64,000 nucleotides of DNA from Platerodrilus igneus (lineage: Eukaryota > Arthropoda > Insecta > Coleoptera > Lycidae): contig JARFIW010001490.1 of the NCBI GenBank assembly GCA_036346225.1, forward strand, positions 372,001-436,000. Direction: 5' to 3'. Under the pieces are notes generated by a model, which saw nothing but the letters and a program-made list of their open reading frames with translations, was not told the DNA's origin and made no database searches. Shown here one piece after another: positions 11,901 to 23,256 of the stretch (position 1 is the stretch's first letter; each line of letters starts with the position of its first letter). The translations under genes and the position numbers were made by a program.

Positions 11901-12249
11901 AGAAAGAAAACAACTAATAGAGCGTATTCCAGAATTAAATAAAGTATACCAGGAAATAACAAAGAAATTAGAAATAGCATATAATGAATCAAAACATAAC
12001 TATGACTTCCGTAGACGAGAAGTAGTATTTTCAGTGGGAGATACAGTTTGGAAGAAAAATTTTGTACTCTCAGACGCATCCAAGTATTTCAATGCCAAAT
12101 TAGCACCGAAATATGTAGGTCCTTTTACTATAACAGAAAAAGTTTCAACAAATACGTATGAGTTAGCCGACGAAACAGGTCAATCCAGAGGAGTTTGGCA
12201 TGTTAAAGATTTAAAAGCAAATCCAATTGGATACGACGAAGAAAAATAG
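8947..12249 (+). pseudogene. pol: pol of element A: protease, reverse transcriptase, RNase H, integrase (frameshifted)
   Basis: This is the replication and integration polyprotein of a Ty3/gypsy element, read as a -1 fusion to gag; no ATG is needed at 8947. Protease: active site LLDSGAT (Asp codon 9157). RT: FVVDFRKLNK, LDIKSAYFQIPL and YLDD at 10064-10075. RNase H: IQCDASDYG, a TEKECLA helix and ITDHHSL. Integrase: HX..H..CX2C zinc module (11180-11320), Asp 11393, Asp 11571 and Glu 11674, and a GPF-type C-terminal module (KYVGPFTIT). The frame breaks at about 9981 (one extra A), near 11470 and 11550 (single-base losses) and near 11650. Element B is intact at the first three places, so these are private to A. 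The stop is at 12247. Confidence 0.92.
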
Positions 12250-12464
12250 TTATGAAAACCTAATATTAATAAAAATAACCTAATATTAATAATTAAGAAA
12301 CTTGAAAACGACGCTTATAATGAGAAAAATTTTTTTTTATACAAAAACTTAGTTTTAAGAATACTAGTTAGGATAAAGATAAGGATAGAAAAGGATAAGT
12401 TAGTAAATAGGAATGAAAAAGTGAATCTCTTCACACTAGATTTTTGGAAAAAATCTCCTTTTGT

Positions 12465-12472
12465 AAGGGGAG
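12465..12472 (+). promoter_or_regulatory. Polypurine tract of element A
   Basis: AAGGGGAG abuts the 3' LTR start TGTAACA. The same octamer, reverse-complemented, abuts the LTR of element B at 60970-60977. It is the expected plus-strand primer for reverse transcription. Confidence 0.85.
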
Positions 12473-14190
12473 TGTAACATTATTTTGTAATGTTAACAAA
12501 TAAACACATTAATTAATTAAAATTCAGTAACTTGCATAAAGTATAGACAAAAATTCCCACAATAAATTACCTCATTTTATTTAGGATCTTTATAATAGAA
12601 GACCACATTTACCAATAGCTTCGGGCTACTAAATTCCAGCGGCAGGTCATCATTTAAAGCTCTAGACCCCATCGTAAGTCAAATACAATAAACCCTTTAA
12701 AATGTATAGTACCTTTTAGCGTAAATAAAGGAAAACCAATTTCAGTTTGAAAAGCTTAACCTTCGTTGCTTGACAGCGGGTTAGACAAAACAAAATATTA
12801 TAATAGCACAAAACTATTTCCAAGTTGATTTGTTCAAATATAACAAGTAATTTTAAGTAGTCTGGAGACATCCTTTGTATTTAAAATCCATTTCGGCTCA
12901 AGTAGGTTTGCCGGTCTTTGTTAATGCCAGACTACGGCCGCCATAGGTAGATCCCACATTGCAATAATTAGGTAATTCGTAGAAGGAATAGATAATTTAA
13001 ATTCTTGGGAAAAATAGTTGCTTCCGTGACTCTCATCTAAAAAAGGGGTTGGATTTGGTTTCTGAAATCTTGTTTTGTGGGAGGTTCTGTTCAGTCATTG
13101 GATAACAGAAAATGACGCTCATAATTATTACGGTAGGGAAATAGTCTATATATTTGAAGGCTTTAGCCAATGACGGGGAGTTTTTCCAATGGGGCCGACC
13201 GTGGTTAAGAAGTAGAGAAAACGTAGTTTCGCGGTTAGCGTTCTCTGGCATGACATAGAATATTAAACTTCGTGTCACGTTAGTAAAAAAAATTGGAAAG
13301 AAGTGTTACTCTTCCAGTTTCGGGAGGGTTATGCCCATATGTCGCGGATTTATAGTGATACAAGATAAATATTTAAAAAGCTTGTAGGCGTGTGACGCAG
13401 CAAGTAAGTTATATTGTCAAAATTCTGCCGAGTTCGTATGTTAGTCAATTTCTTAAACATTACAAACAGAAGCAACAAGCGAGATTCTCTTCCCAAATTT
13501 AATAACTGCTCTACGTTGGAAAACAAACCCTCAAACAATGGACAATTATTAGTAAGTAAGCTTTTATAGTTAAGTAGCATGACTAATTTTTAGTTAGTTT
13601 ATTTGTTAGGACGTTTTGGCCATAAACCGTAGGATTAATTTAGTGTACGATTTATAATATAAGTTTCTTTCATATACAAGTGTTTGATAACTACTTATGT
13701 ACTCAAAATTTTCATAAATTCCATGGTCACCTATTCACTTAAATTTATAAACTAAAATCAATGCATGTAAGAGGTTCACGTTTATTGCTCTGTGAATTAA
13801 ATAGTTTTGTTGGCCGTTGATTAAGTCAATAGTTTTCCTTATTTTTTATGTAAGTAGTAAAAAAGTGAGGAATTGATTAAAAAGAACCATTGTCCTCCTT
13901 GGGATGACAAGTCTCTCAAGGTTTTGTACGAACATTTGGACATTCTCGACTTGTCTGGCGCCCTTGGCAATTTTCATTAAGCCACAATATTTTATGAAAG
14001 GTAAGTGCCACATTTTTGTAGTATATTATAAATTAATTTAACCTTTTTTCAAAATTTCAACCCTCTATATGATCCACGACCTTCCGCTAGCTAGTGCCGG
14101 TGACCCCCCTTTTAATTTTGTTTTACAGGCCGCCCCCATTTTATAATTTGACTGGAAAGGATACACTTAGTAGCTTTTCCGCCTGTAACA
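12473..14190 (+). repeat. 3' LTR of element A (1718 bp)
   Basis: It is nearly identical to the 5' LTR. It ends ...CCTGTAACA and is followed by AACC, the target duplication, and then ERV-1 LTR sequence. Confidence 0.95.
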
Positions 14191-14560
14191 AACCAACATT
14201 GTTAAAGTTGTGGTGCTCGAGACTGACTGGCCATCATGGGCTTCTGCGGGTATTTAAGTTATTCCTGCTTGTAGCAAATGCAGATCTCATGTCTGTTGTT
14301 TCTTGTTGTAATACAATGTATTACTTTTTAATAATTTTAATTCTAACAATTGCTTTCTTATGTTCTATTGTAACCTGCACCTACAGTATTAAGTTACGTC
14401 TGGAAGACAAAGTAGTTGCTTCCTTTCTCACGTCTGAATAATAAATTTCCATTAACCTTTTATAATGTGTCCTTCAATTATACAATGTAACAATCTATTT
14501 CTTAGGACTTAATAGATTCATTTAAATATACATATACATCAGTTTGGAAGATATGCAACT
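14191..14560 (-). repeat. 5' LTR of ERV-1, outer part (right of element A)
   Basis: It continues the LTR interrupted at 5422 and ends ATATGCAACT at 14560, followed by TACG. It aligns along most of its length with the ERV-2 LTRs (36485-36846 and 39475-39850), including the block around TACAATGTATT and the CTATTAACCTTTTAT-like segment. Confidence 0.85.
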
Positions 14561-14564
14561 TACG

Positions 14565-15186
14565 TTATAAGCGAAGTGATTCAGGACGATGACATAATCC
14601 AGAACCAAAAATATAAACATTTTAATAGTACAAGACACTACGTATGCATTTCCGATTAAAAAACGATTTAAGTAGGCAGATATTATCCGTACCGACCACA
14701 AAGTATATTAAAATAAAACTATAATACAATGACAATATAAACTAAATACAAAGTAGTCCAATAATAACCTCACATTCGGCAAAGCTAGAATGCTACCCTT
14801 CGAAAACTAACTTTATAGAGGAAAAAATATAATATAACAACTATGCACCGAAGTTGAAGGTTAAGTTCTGAAAGTTAATTAGAAACGTCAAAAAGTAGTA
14901 ATATGAGCAAGCAGTAAGTGGAGGGGCAAGAGAGAAGGAAGTAGAAAGTTGTAAAGAGACACAGCTTCAAAATGCAAATATAGACGTTCTCATAAGGAAT
15001 GAAACCGCAGCGTATGTCTTATTTTTTTAACTACGTTTGCGAGGGCAGGATATGTTTCAATCACGAGTTCGTAAAATTAACGTCGTGTTGACCGGTTAAA
15101 ATGTGTTATGAGCTGAAGAACTAACTCGTTCACAAATTTGGTTAATACGACAAGTGGTATGTTATACAACTAGTTGATTAAGTTAT
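14565..15186. other. Unassigned intergenic sequence
   Basis: No gene or repeat family is recognised. It begins with the unduplicated continuation of the ERV-1 target site. Confidence 0.5.
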
Positions 15187-15266
15187 GACCTAGTGGTCAT
15201 GCGACCGGGTGGTCATGTGGCCGAGTGGTCATGCAGCCAGGTGGTTGTGTGGTCGTGTGATCATGT
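15187..15266. repeat. Five-unit 16-bp tandem repeat
   Basis: Five degenerate 16-bp units, each close to GACCGGGTGGTCATGT, start at 15187, 15203, 15219, 15235 and 15251. The core TGGTCATG is itself a near-palindrome (GTGGTCAT / ATGACC). Nothing shows a function. Confidence 0.75.
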
Positions 15267-15708
15267 GAGCAAGTTTTAATTGACTGTTGTTAGTAGCGAA
15301 TAGTTGTAATTGACCGCTATTTGTCACGATTGATCAGATTAGCATATGTACTATATGCGCTCTTTCAGTGGTCGAAAAGGTGATGTGCTGGTGGTAGTAG
15401 TATAGATAAATGTATATATTGTTTTAATAAAGTTATATATAAGCATTTTAAATGAATTGTTTGGTTTATATACAGCCCCGTAGAGGAAAGTAGTCTGTGG
15501 ATGGGCTGCGCTGTTAGTTTAATTTAAGCTCTGTGTGTCATGGCTGATTTGATGGGCAGTACAATGTGAGGGTGTGTCGTCATCGTATGAATTTGATGTA
15601 GATATTCTAGACGTTTCCATGCATGAACCAATACGAACACGAGCCTAAAGTCTAAGGTTATAATTATTCCGGGTTTTTCCACCTCCACTAAATGGGCTCG
15701 TCTGCAGG

Positions 15709-15771
15709 TATATAAACTGCTGCTACCGAGCGGAGCGTCAGTTTTAATTTAGTCTTGTGACAAGGAAGTCG
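15709..15771 (+). promoter_or_regulatory. Arthropod-type core promoter (TATA, Inr, DPE) upstream of the polymerase relic
   Basis: TATATAAA at 15709-15716 lies 31 bp before the A of an initiator TCAGTT (A at 15740). Counting that A as +1, positions +28 to +32 (15767-15771) are AGTCG, which fits the arthropod DPE consensus RGWYV. The first ATG of the polymerase ORF is at 15992. The three elements at exact spacing make a chance match unlikely. Confidence 0.65.
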
Positions 15772-15991
15772 ACCTTTAGAATATAATAGTATACAGTTTT
15801 TTTGTTAAAGGTTCACCGTTTTTAATAATCCGTTTCCCTAAATTTTAAAAACGAAAAATTTCAACCAATCACAATTCGGTTATTCAACTAACAGTTAAAG
15901 TTGGATTTTTAATCTTGAGTGGGGGAATAGTATAATTACGGAAGCGTGTACTAGTATCAGTGATTCTATTTTTGAACGTTGAACGAGTAAC

Positions 15992-18900
15992 ATGTCTTTC
16001 TTCAGTGATTTGGTGAAGTCCATAGCTGCTCTGCTTGGATTAGTGCAGACTTCACATGATGATGTCATAATTATGAAGGGTTTTCGTGAATGCCGAATAG
16101 GAATTTGTCGTATAAACACTGCGATTGAAAATGCAAAATCTATTGGTAAGAAGCAAAAGTTATGGGCTTCATTGGCAAACATAAAAACTATGTGTTCACA
16201 ATTTAAGGTAGCCCAGACGAAAGGAGCGGGGCTTAAAACTAGAAAGAAAACTGCATATAAACGTATACATTGGGAAGAGTTCGTCTCAGCTTTCAAGCGA
16301 CGCATTAGAACTGGAGTAATTAGCAACCTCAAGCATAAAGATATGAGAAAATTTTTAATAGACCCTAAAAATCTTTTCAAGAAGAGGATCCAGAATACAT
16401 TGAAAATGGACAAGGCTATAGACGTTAATACAACATTTTGTGGAGAGTTTGAAGTTGCAAAAGGTTCCAAGTTGATGCAAGAAAATAAATATTTCACAAC
16501 ATCAAATGCAGCCATCTTAAGAGACACTGATCTAGATAAATGGTTTATGGAAAAAGTTATGGAACCAATATTGACGGAGTTGGAAGAATTCCAAGAGCGA
16601 GATAGCGGGTTGTATTTGAAAAGTATAATTAATTTCGGAATCAATACTAACAAATATAATCTCCTGCGAGCATATTCGTATATTGAGCTGCCGCTCGAGA
16701 TCCAACAAAAACAGGCAGGTATCAATGTGATGAATGACGATCAAGCTTGCGTCGTAAGGTCTTAAATGGCAGCGTTATGTCCAGTCGAACGAGACCCTCA
16801 AAAAGTGTCCAAAGATCTACACTACTCTGGAAAATTAAACTTAAAAGGAATCCTTTGAGTCGCAAAATTTGTTAGAGTTCCTATATTGGCATGGAGAATA
16901 AGAAAAATAATATTGTTAATCTCACAATGATTCATAACCAATATTATGATGAGGATATGGAAAGCTTTAAATACACCGATCGAAATGAAGCATTCAACAT
17001 CCACTCTGTATGAATTAAAGACCTAAGTCAACCGGTTTCTTAACAACTAGGTTCAGATCATGCAAAAAAACATTTTTTGCGATCGCTGCTTACACTACTT
17101 TAGTACCGAGGAAAAATTGATAAATAATACCAACGATTGTAAAATGAAACAGTTATGTATACCTCGACTGCCTACAGAAGAAAACAGAATCCTTCGCTTC
17201 AAAAATCTCACAAAGTAAAAGTTCCGTTCGTGATACATGCAGATCTGGAATGTATACTAAAGTCTACCGAAACGAAAAAAAAAGTATCAAGAACATGTAC
17301 CATATAGTGTTGGATATTATGTAAAATGTGACTATGATGACTCTTTATCGTTTTATTGATCATATCGTGGCGAAGATTGTGTGAAGTGGTTTACTATGGA
17401 ACTACGACAGTTTACAGAAGACGTTAAGACTGTATGTATTGTTATGTGCCTATGATATGTCTCCGATGACACAAGAACAGAAAACTGCTTTTATGGCCGC
17501 AACACATTGTTATAATTGTAAGGAGATCTTCAGTTTAGAGAGGAAAAGTTCTGGGCCATAATCATTTAGTGCCGACTAATAATTATAGAGGACCAGCGCA
17601 TGAGAGCTGTAATAATTATCATATCAAGATTCTCATACTATTCCTATAGTTTTCCTCAACCTAAGTGGATGCGATAGTGTTACTAGTAACAAAGGAAAAA
17701 TATATCTCCTTCACAAAATATATTCCTGAAAACCTGGTCAACTATAGATTCATCGATAACTTCCGCTTTATGAGTTCATCTTTAGAAACATTGGCTTCAT
17801 ATCTAAACGAATGTCTATTATTGAAAAATGAATTTTCTGGATTGACAAATGAGAAGTTTGAATTACTAACTAAAAAAGGTGTATACTCATATGGTTTTAT
17901 CGAATCGTTTGAAAACTGGGCTACACTTCACTACGTAGTCAACAATAGTTTTACAACATGCTGAAAGGTAGAGGAATTACTTAGAAGCAGTACGCGCAGA
18001 ACAAAAAGTGTGGAACATTTAATATTTAAAACCTGGAACAGTACTTTGACTTATATCTCAAGACCAATGTGATGCTATTGGCTGAGGTATTTGAACAGTT
18101 TCGTGCAAGTTGTCATTTAACTTATGGACTAGACCCCGCCCACTATTACACTCTTCCAGGATACACTTGGGATGGAATGTTGAAGCATACACGGCAGGAG
18201 CTTGAGTTATTAACTGACATTGGTCAGCTGTTATTTATTAAGAAGGGTATACGGAGAAGCCTTAGTCAAGTATTTTCGGAACGGCGTGCATCGGCGAACA
18301 ATAAATAAATATTTATCAACGAATGATCCTTCCAACTTCCGATGTTTATCTTATGTACTATGACGTTAATAATCAATATGGATGGGCGATGAGCCAGCCG
18401 ATGTGGCCACCAACATCGACGTGACATCAGTTCCTGATAATGCGAATGATGGCTATATCTTGGAGGTGGATTTGGAGTATCCGGAATCTATTCATGATTT
18501 ACGTAAAAAAATCCCATTCTGTCGGGAGCACATTGATCCGAAGACTGGAAAACCACCTGTATCAAAAACTCAAAGTACCAAATTAATGGCTACACTAAAT
18601 GCTAAAAAAAGATATGTGATCCATTATAGAAATCTGAAGCAGGTGTTGTTAAACGGACTCGAATTAAAAACCATTCATAGGGTACTTAAATTTAAGCAGA
18701 GCTTTTGGCTAAAAATCTTACATTTATTGAATACTGAACTTTGGAAACGATCAAGAATGAATTTCAGAAGAACTTGTTCAACCTAATGAACAATGCAGCC
18801 TGGGAAAACGATGGAAAATATACGCAAAGATTGTAATGTGAAGCTTGTGCAAAACTGGGACGGAAGATATGGAGCTGAAGCCAGGATATCCAGCCCGTTA

Positions 18901-19644
18901 TTTAAAAATTTTACAATTTTCGATGAAAACCTGGTGGCAGTGGAACCTTTTAAATTTGAAATATATTTCAATAAACCGATATACGTGGGCATGCGAACTC
19001 TCAACAGAGCCTAGTTGACGATCTACGATTTTCACTATGGATATATGAACGCAGCCTTTGAAGATGGGTGCCGAGTTCTTTACACAGATACAGATAGTTT
19101 AATTTATAAAATAATAAATCGGGATCCTTATGAAACTATGAAGCGGGACTGTCAGCAACGTTTCGATACTTCTGACTATCTAACTAACAACATTTATGGA
19201 ATTTCGTTAAGAAACAAAAAAGTATTGCGTATGATGAAAGACGAAAATAATGGGCGACTTATAACAAATTTTATTAAGTTACGATCAAAGATGTATGCTA
19301 CAAGAATTTTTAAGACAGTCGAGGAAGAAGAAACTGAACTCCTACGAGAAGAGGAAGAATCACCTGTCATCCGAGACTTTAGTACTACAAAGAAAATTAA
19401 GAGAATTTAAAGATCAGTAATAAAGAATAGAATTACGTTTAAAGATTATGTCGATTGTTTAGAAGATTACAAGAAGGTATTTGTAACGCAGGATCTAATT
19501 CAACCATCCAAGCATCAGGTTCACACCATCGCTCAGGAGAAGATTGCTCTAAGCCCTCATAATGATAAACGTCACTTGCCTCTTGGTTCACAAGCAATAC
19601 TACCTGTTGGACATTATTCAATTATGGGGCAAGAAGAAATATAA
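15992..19644 (+). pseudogene. Family B DNA polymerase of virus/selfish-element type, decayed
   Basis: It would copy DNA; this group (DNA_pol_B_2-like, as in Polinton/adintovirus-type elements) is usually protein-primed. A 257-residue N-terminal ORF (15992-16765) is followed by pieces in changing frames. A Cys pair CDRC (17078) comes first, then an exonuclease I motif with Asp and Glu (HADLECIL, codons 17242 and 17248). A Cys/His segment lies near 17510-17620 (GPAHESC). Polymerase motif A is DVNNQYGWAM (Asp codon 18362), the motif B region lies near 18790, and motif C is YTDTDS (Asp codons 19087 and 19093). The C-terminus (LSPHNDKRHLPLG) ends at TAA 19642 after one in-frame stop at 19408. At least five frame breaks make it non-functional. 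No integrase, capsid or terminal repeats were found around it, so the element type stays open. Confidence 0.8.
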
Positions 19645-19691
19645 TACTTATTACAAATACAGAATATTAGAATTGTAAATATATTATCCTC

Positions 19692-19697
19692 AATAAA
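19692..19697 (+). terminator. Polyadenylation signal after the polymerase relic
   Basis: AATAAA lies 48 bp past the polymerase stop, followed by a T/G-rich stretch (TTTTATTCGGTTTAGTG). With the upstream core promoter this frames a complete, if dead, transcription unit. Confidence 0.5.
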
Positions 19698-19824
19698 CTT
19701 TTATTCGGTTTAGTGTTATCCTATTCTTAAAACTGAATGTAATAGACTCCTCCAGTCAGGATGTTGGGCTGAAGGTGACCTGAATTGATATGATCCTCTT
19801 TTTGGATATTTTAATGCTTGGTAC

Positions 19825-19925
19825 AAAAAGTATTGGGTATGATGAAAGACAAAAATAATGGGCGACTTATGACAGATTTTATTGGGTTACGATCAAAGAT
19901 ATATGTGACGAGAATTTTTAAGACT
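19825..19925 (+). pseudogene. Second copy of a piece of the DNA polymerase gene
   Basis: These bases repeat 19218-19318 of the polymerase relic ([14 protein letters not shown] versus KVLRMMKDENNGRL) with a number of base changes. It reads in frame through that piece. It is a separate, older or diverged duplicate of the region just after motif C, not a continuation of the gene. Confidence 0.8.
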
Positions 19926-20080
19926 CTTATGGTGATTTCAAATCTTGGTATAAAAAAGTGCAAAACGGATCTTAGATTTTTTGAAAATTTAAGGCTCAAA
20001 ATACGTGGGAAAACCTGTTTTTTTCGTTAGAAACTTGTACTTTTGCGCTAGAATGCCTCTTGCATATCTACTCTCGGTCA

Positions 20081-20316
20081 TGGTCCCCTAGATCCTCTGA
20101 CTTAAATAGCCTAGATTCTTTCCTATAGAGGCATCTCAAATCTCCAGTGTGTACAACACCAGTGAATGAGGTTGATGATTTACGAAATCTAATTATAGCT
20201 GCATTTGAAACCGTAAAAAATACTCCGTGGGTGTTCGAAAGAGAACGGCATCAATGAGGAGAAGAGTGGGAGCATGTATAAGGGCCGAAGGAGGTCACTT
20301 TCAACATTTACCTTAA
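20081..20316 (+). pseudogene. C-terminal fragment of a Tc1/mariner-superfamily transposase
   Basis: Translation gives SPRSSDLNSLDSFL, resembling the third catalytic Asp region of IS630-Tc1-mariner transposases. A DDLRNLIIAAFETV helix follows and then, after a frameshift, RRRVGACIRAEGGHF near the C-terminus. There is one stop after SFL. The rest of the gene and the inverted terminal repeats are missing. The assignment rests on motif order and would be settled by a protein search. Confidence 0.6.
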
Positions 20317-20840
20317 CATAATTTCCTTTGCATTGCAAGTATTTAGGTTTTTGAATTGTAATTTTTGGTATTGTAAATACTTGCTACGCCGCAGAAAATA
20401 GTTTCTTATTATTTTCTTAAATAACGCTCACAGATACAAAAAAACTGCAACAGACCAAAAAGTTTCTAAGCAGGACACAAAATTCATTTTGTGTTTTAAG
20501 ATATACCAGTGGTGCACCTCAAAAAAGTTTAGGGGGAGAAAATGGGCATGACCTTTTAAAAACCACCACCCTGTAGATTCTCAGAAACATTCGACATGCT
20601 AAACGAAGTAAACCCTATAGCGTAACCCATATTCCAAATTTGATCTTAATATATCTCAAAACTGCAGGAGCTATAAAGAGAAGACCAAAAAAAATTCAAT
20701 ATTTCAACACTTTGTAGATCGCAAACAAAGCTGCTACGTACCTAGACGTAGCCGAAAGAAATGTAAATACCAGGCTAACTACTAACCGAGGAGAGTGGGG
20801 GGATTCGCCTACATACCAAAAAACACAAAAACACATCGCC
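20317..20840. other. Unassigned sequence
   Basis: I see no gene. It is AT-rich between the transposase scrap and element C. Confidence 0.45.
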
Positions 20841-22004
20841 TACAATAAAAATAAAATAAAATTGCTTGATTCACATGGACAAAGATAAGTATTAAGTTTA
20901 AGTTATATTGTAAAGGCCAAATTTTATAATGGATCCACAAAGTACGCAAATCGTAGCTAACATGTAATAAAACTCATTGGGAAAAAGTAATGCTTAGATT
21001 TTCTCAAAAGCAAGTGTGTTAAATTAAATATTCAATATAGATTTTCTCAATAGCACATGTGTTAAAATAAAGTATTGGAGGTAGATTTTCTCCATAGCAA
21101 GTGTGAAATTAAAGTATTAAGTTTAGACCAAATTGTAGTAAGAATTAAAGAAATATAACCAGAAGCACTAGCGACGCTAGGTTTTTAACATGTATGGTGA
21201 ACTGGTTCCACAAGATTAACCGCTGGTAAGTATAATCTTCGATGTGCATAAAACAAAATGAGTCACATACCTCTATGAAACGGAATGCTTATCTTGCAAG
21301 CCGTCGGGGTGAGTCAGTACAGCAACGCCACGGTAGTTAGGATCCACTCGCCCTGCCACCGTAACCGCAGCAGCGGTCTACAGACAAAAGCGGTTGGTCT
21401 ACGTCAACGAACAGTTGGGCCTATAAAAAGATAGAACACATTTGGCCTCCAGCTAAGATCTAAAAAGAGAATCTGATTAGAATAGGTAAGCGCGTGAAAA
21501 CTCACCAATACACGCAAGATACCTCCTACTTGTCGAACAAAGAAACGTGTATCGCTTTTGAAGTACTGGGACGAGTAATGTAGAAAATATTTCAACGCAC
21601 AAGCGGCGGAATCATATTAAAAATAGGTTCAAATAACACGAGTTCGAACTGCAAGCCTCGCGTTATCAAAGCGCGATTAGCAAACTGGAAAACACGCTAT
21701 TAAATAATAGTAGAATCTATTATTTCGACAAGTTTTTAAATGGGAAACAAAAGAAAGCAATTATCCGTTATCGAATTAACAAATTAACGGATACCTAACA
21801 CAAGGTATTGACTATTTAATTTATCGAATAAATTTTCGCTTTAGAATGCATAGATTTGAAAGAAATGTAATGATTGCGCCTACTATTGTAACGAGGTAAA
21901 AATACAAGAAGAGGTTTTGAATAGAAACAGAAACTAGGTGAATGAAAAACGAATTACCACAAAAAAAGACGTATTTGAATCTATCGTCGAACATAAACGT
22001 AACA
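20841..22004 (-). repeat. 3' LTR of element C
   Basis: It aligns with 23635-24782 throughout. Anchors are the GGATCCAC motif near 20930 versus 23725, the GCAACGCCACGGTAG segment near 21323 versus 24123, and the AATTAACGGATACCTA segment near 21778 versus 24563. The minus-strand start is TGTTACGTTTATG. Confidence 0.8.
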
Positions 22005-22886
22005 AATTCCCCCCAGCAAAATTAACAGGTCGAGGTAGGAAAGCCAAAATCCGGAAATGGGCAGGACCAAAAAAACCAAAGGAAAAACCCAAACTAAAAA
22101 ATTCGCCTAAAAACTAAAATTAAATTCTTTACAAAAACAACAAAAAAAAACAGAAAAAAGAAAAAAAGAAACACTCAAAAATAATAATAAAAAAGAACTG
22201 TCATCCAGCTCGAAAGGTCAATAGAGGTATTGATCGGATTACCCATGAAACCGACTCAAAACGCTCACTGGAGTGAACCGAGTACTAGGACAACGGAAAA
22301 AAGAAAAGAAGAAGGAAGGGAAGACGGGTAACACTGCAGAGTCGTCAACGAACGGATGTTTCTCAGAAAAAAACGTAAGGTTATCAATCTCCAGAACAGG
22401 ATTGGTTTCCCGCAAAGAAACTAAAAAAAGCAATAAAGAAAGCGAGATTAAAGCCGATCAGTAATAACCAAAGCAAGCCCCAAAGGTCAAGCCTCAAGTA
22501 AATAAAAGGGACAACCAGGTAGAACGAGAGGAAGAGAGGGACAGCGCCGGTAAAAGGAAACGATGTACTACTAACTGTGGTAACCAAAACCAAAGAACCA
22601 AAGAAAAGAAATGCTAAATAATCCTAAATTCGACGAAATCGTGGTTTCCAAATAAAGAAAAGCGGACTGGAAAGCACCTACCACAGGAGCGGATGGACGA
22701 AACACAATCAGACTGGAGACCGATAGCAAAGAAAACCAGCAACAGGAAAAAGGAGAGGAATTTGGAACGAAGGAAACGAGAAAAAAAAACAAAAAAAAAT
22801 AACACCAAGTACAAAACCAAAAAGAAAAACTACGGATCGTACAAAGGAAAATAAAACAGAATCGCAGTGAAGCTATGTATGAGTAG

Positions 22887-23040
22887 GTGTGTGCGTGTGC
22901 GTGTATGTGTGTGTGTGGGTGTATGGGTGTGTAAGAAGTGTGTGTATGTGTTGCGCGTGTATAAAATGTGGGTGTGTGTGTAAGAAGTGTGTGTGTGTGT
23001 GTGTGTGTGTGTGGTGCGTGTATTAAGTGTGCGTCTGTGT
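22887..23040. repeat. GT-rich microsatellite
   Basis: An imperfect (GT)n array is broken by AAGTGTG, CGTGTA and similar steps. The longest pure run is near 22986-23013. Element D has a complementary CA-rich array in the same relative position. Confidence 0.9.
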
Positions 23041-23046
23041 ATGTAT

Positions 23047-23132
23047 TGTGTTGGACCGCTATAGTCGCCTCTTACGACAGGCAGGTCGTGCCATGCGGCT
23101 ATTCTATTCCCGTACTCACACGGGTTCAAGGA
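23047..23132 (-). repeat. 80-bp module of elements C/D, copy 1 in C
   Basis: On the element strand it contains ACACGGGT-like, GGGAATAGAATAG, ACGACCTGCCTGTCGTAAG and AGGCGACTA blocks. It recurs at 23257-23341, 49551-49634 and 49747-49829. Confidence 0.85.
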
Positions 23133-23256
23133 GTACAAGGAGAAAACGAAAGAAAAGAGAACCATGTACAACCGTAAGTTTATGAAGTGTGTGGGTGCAT
23201 GTGTGTGTATGAAGTGTGTGGGTATGTGTTATGCGTGTATAAAGTGTGCGTGTCTG

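Larger units (their letters stand above)
5423..14190 (+). mobile_element. Element A: Ty3/gypsy LTR retrotransposon (near-complete, nested in ERV-1)
   Basis: Seen: two 1.7-kb LTRs (5423-7138 and 12473-14190) starting TGTAACA and ending TGTAACA. A tRNA-Lys-type primer site, gag with zinc knuckle, pol in the order protease-RT-RNase H-integrase, and a polypurine tract AAGGGGAG fill the interior. The 4-bp target duplication AACC flanks it (5419-5422 and 14191-14194). Joining the flanks restores an uninterrupted ERV LTR sequence. The two LTRs differ at roughly fifteen positions by eye, so the insertion is fairly recent. No env is visible. Gag and pol each carry a few frameshifts. Element B at 59208-64000 is a minus-strand relative. 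Confidence 0.95.
2596..14560 (-). mobile_element. ERV-1: errantivirus-type LTR retroelement relic, interrupted by element A
   Basis: Seen: two related terminal repeats (2596-3042 and 5189-5422 plus 14191-14560) bound a 2.1-kb internal region holding an env remnant on the minus strand. The four bases TACG stand on both sides (2592-2595 and 14561-14564), as expected for a 4-bp target duplication. On the minus strand the LTR starts AGTTRCATATC, close to the AGT..ACT ends of gypsy-type errantiviruses, and a TGGCGC-type primer site follows the 5' LTR. Gag and pol are absent, so it cannot move on its own. Its 5' LTR was later split by element A. The LTRs differ by clear deletions and a duplication, so this is an old insertion. 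Confidence 0.8.

Noticed and set aside
15895..16725. 276-codon open frame on the minus strand opposite the polymerase N-terminus
   Set aside because: It mirrors the real plus-strand ORF, which has family motifs, a promoter and continuation downstream. The antisense frame has no motif.
22273..22820. Overlapping lysine-rich and phenylalanine-rich ORFs in element C
   Set aside because: They are artefacts of strong purine/pyrimidine strand bias in the non-coding 3' region.
22830..23171. Threonine-histidine-rich ORF on the minus strand
   Set aside because: It is a translation of the GT/CA microsatellite.
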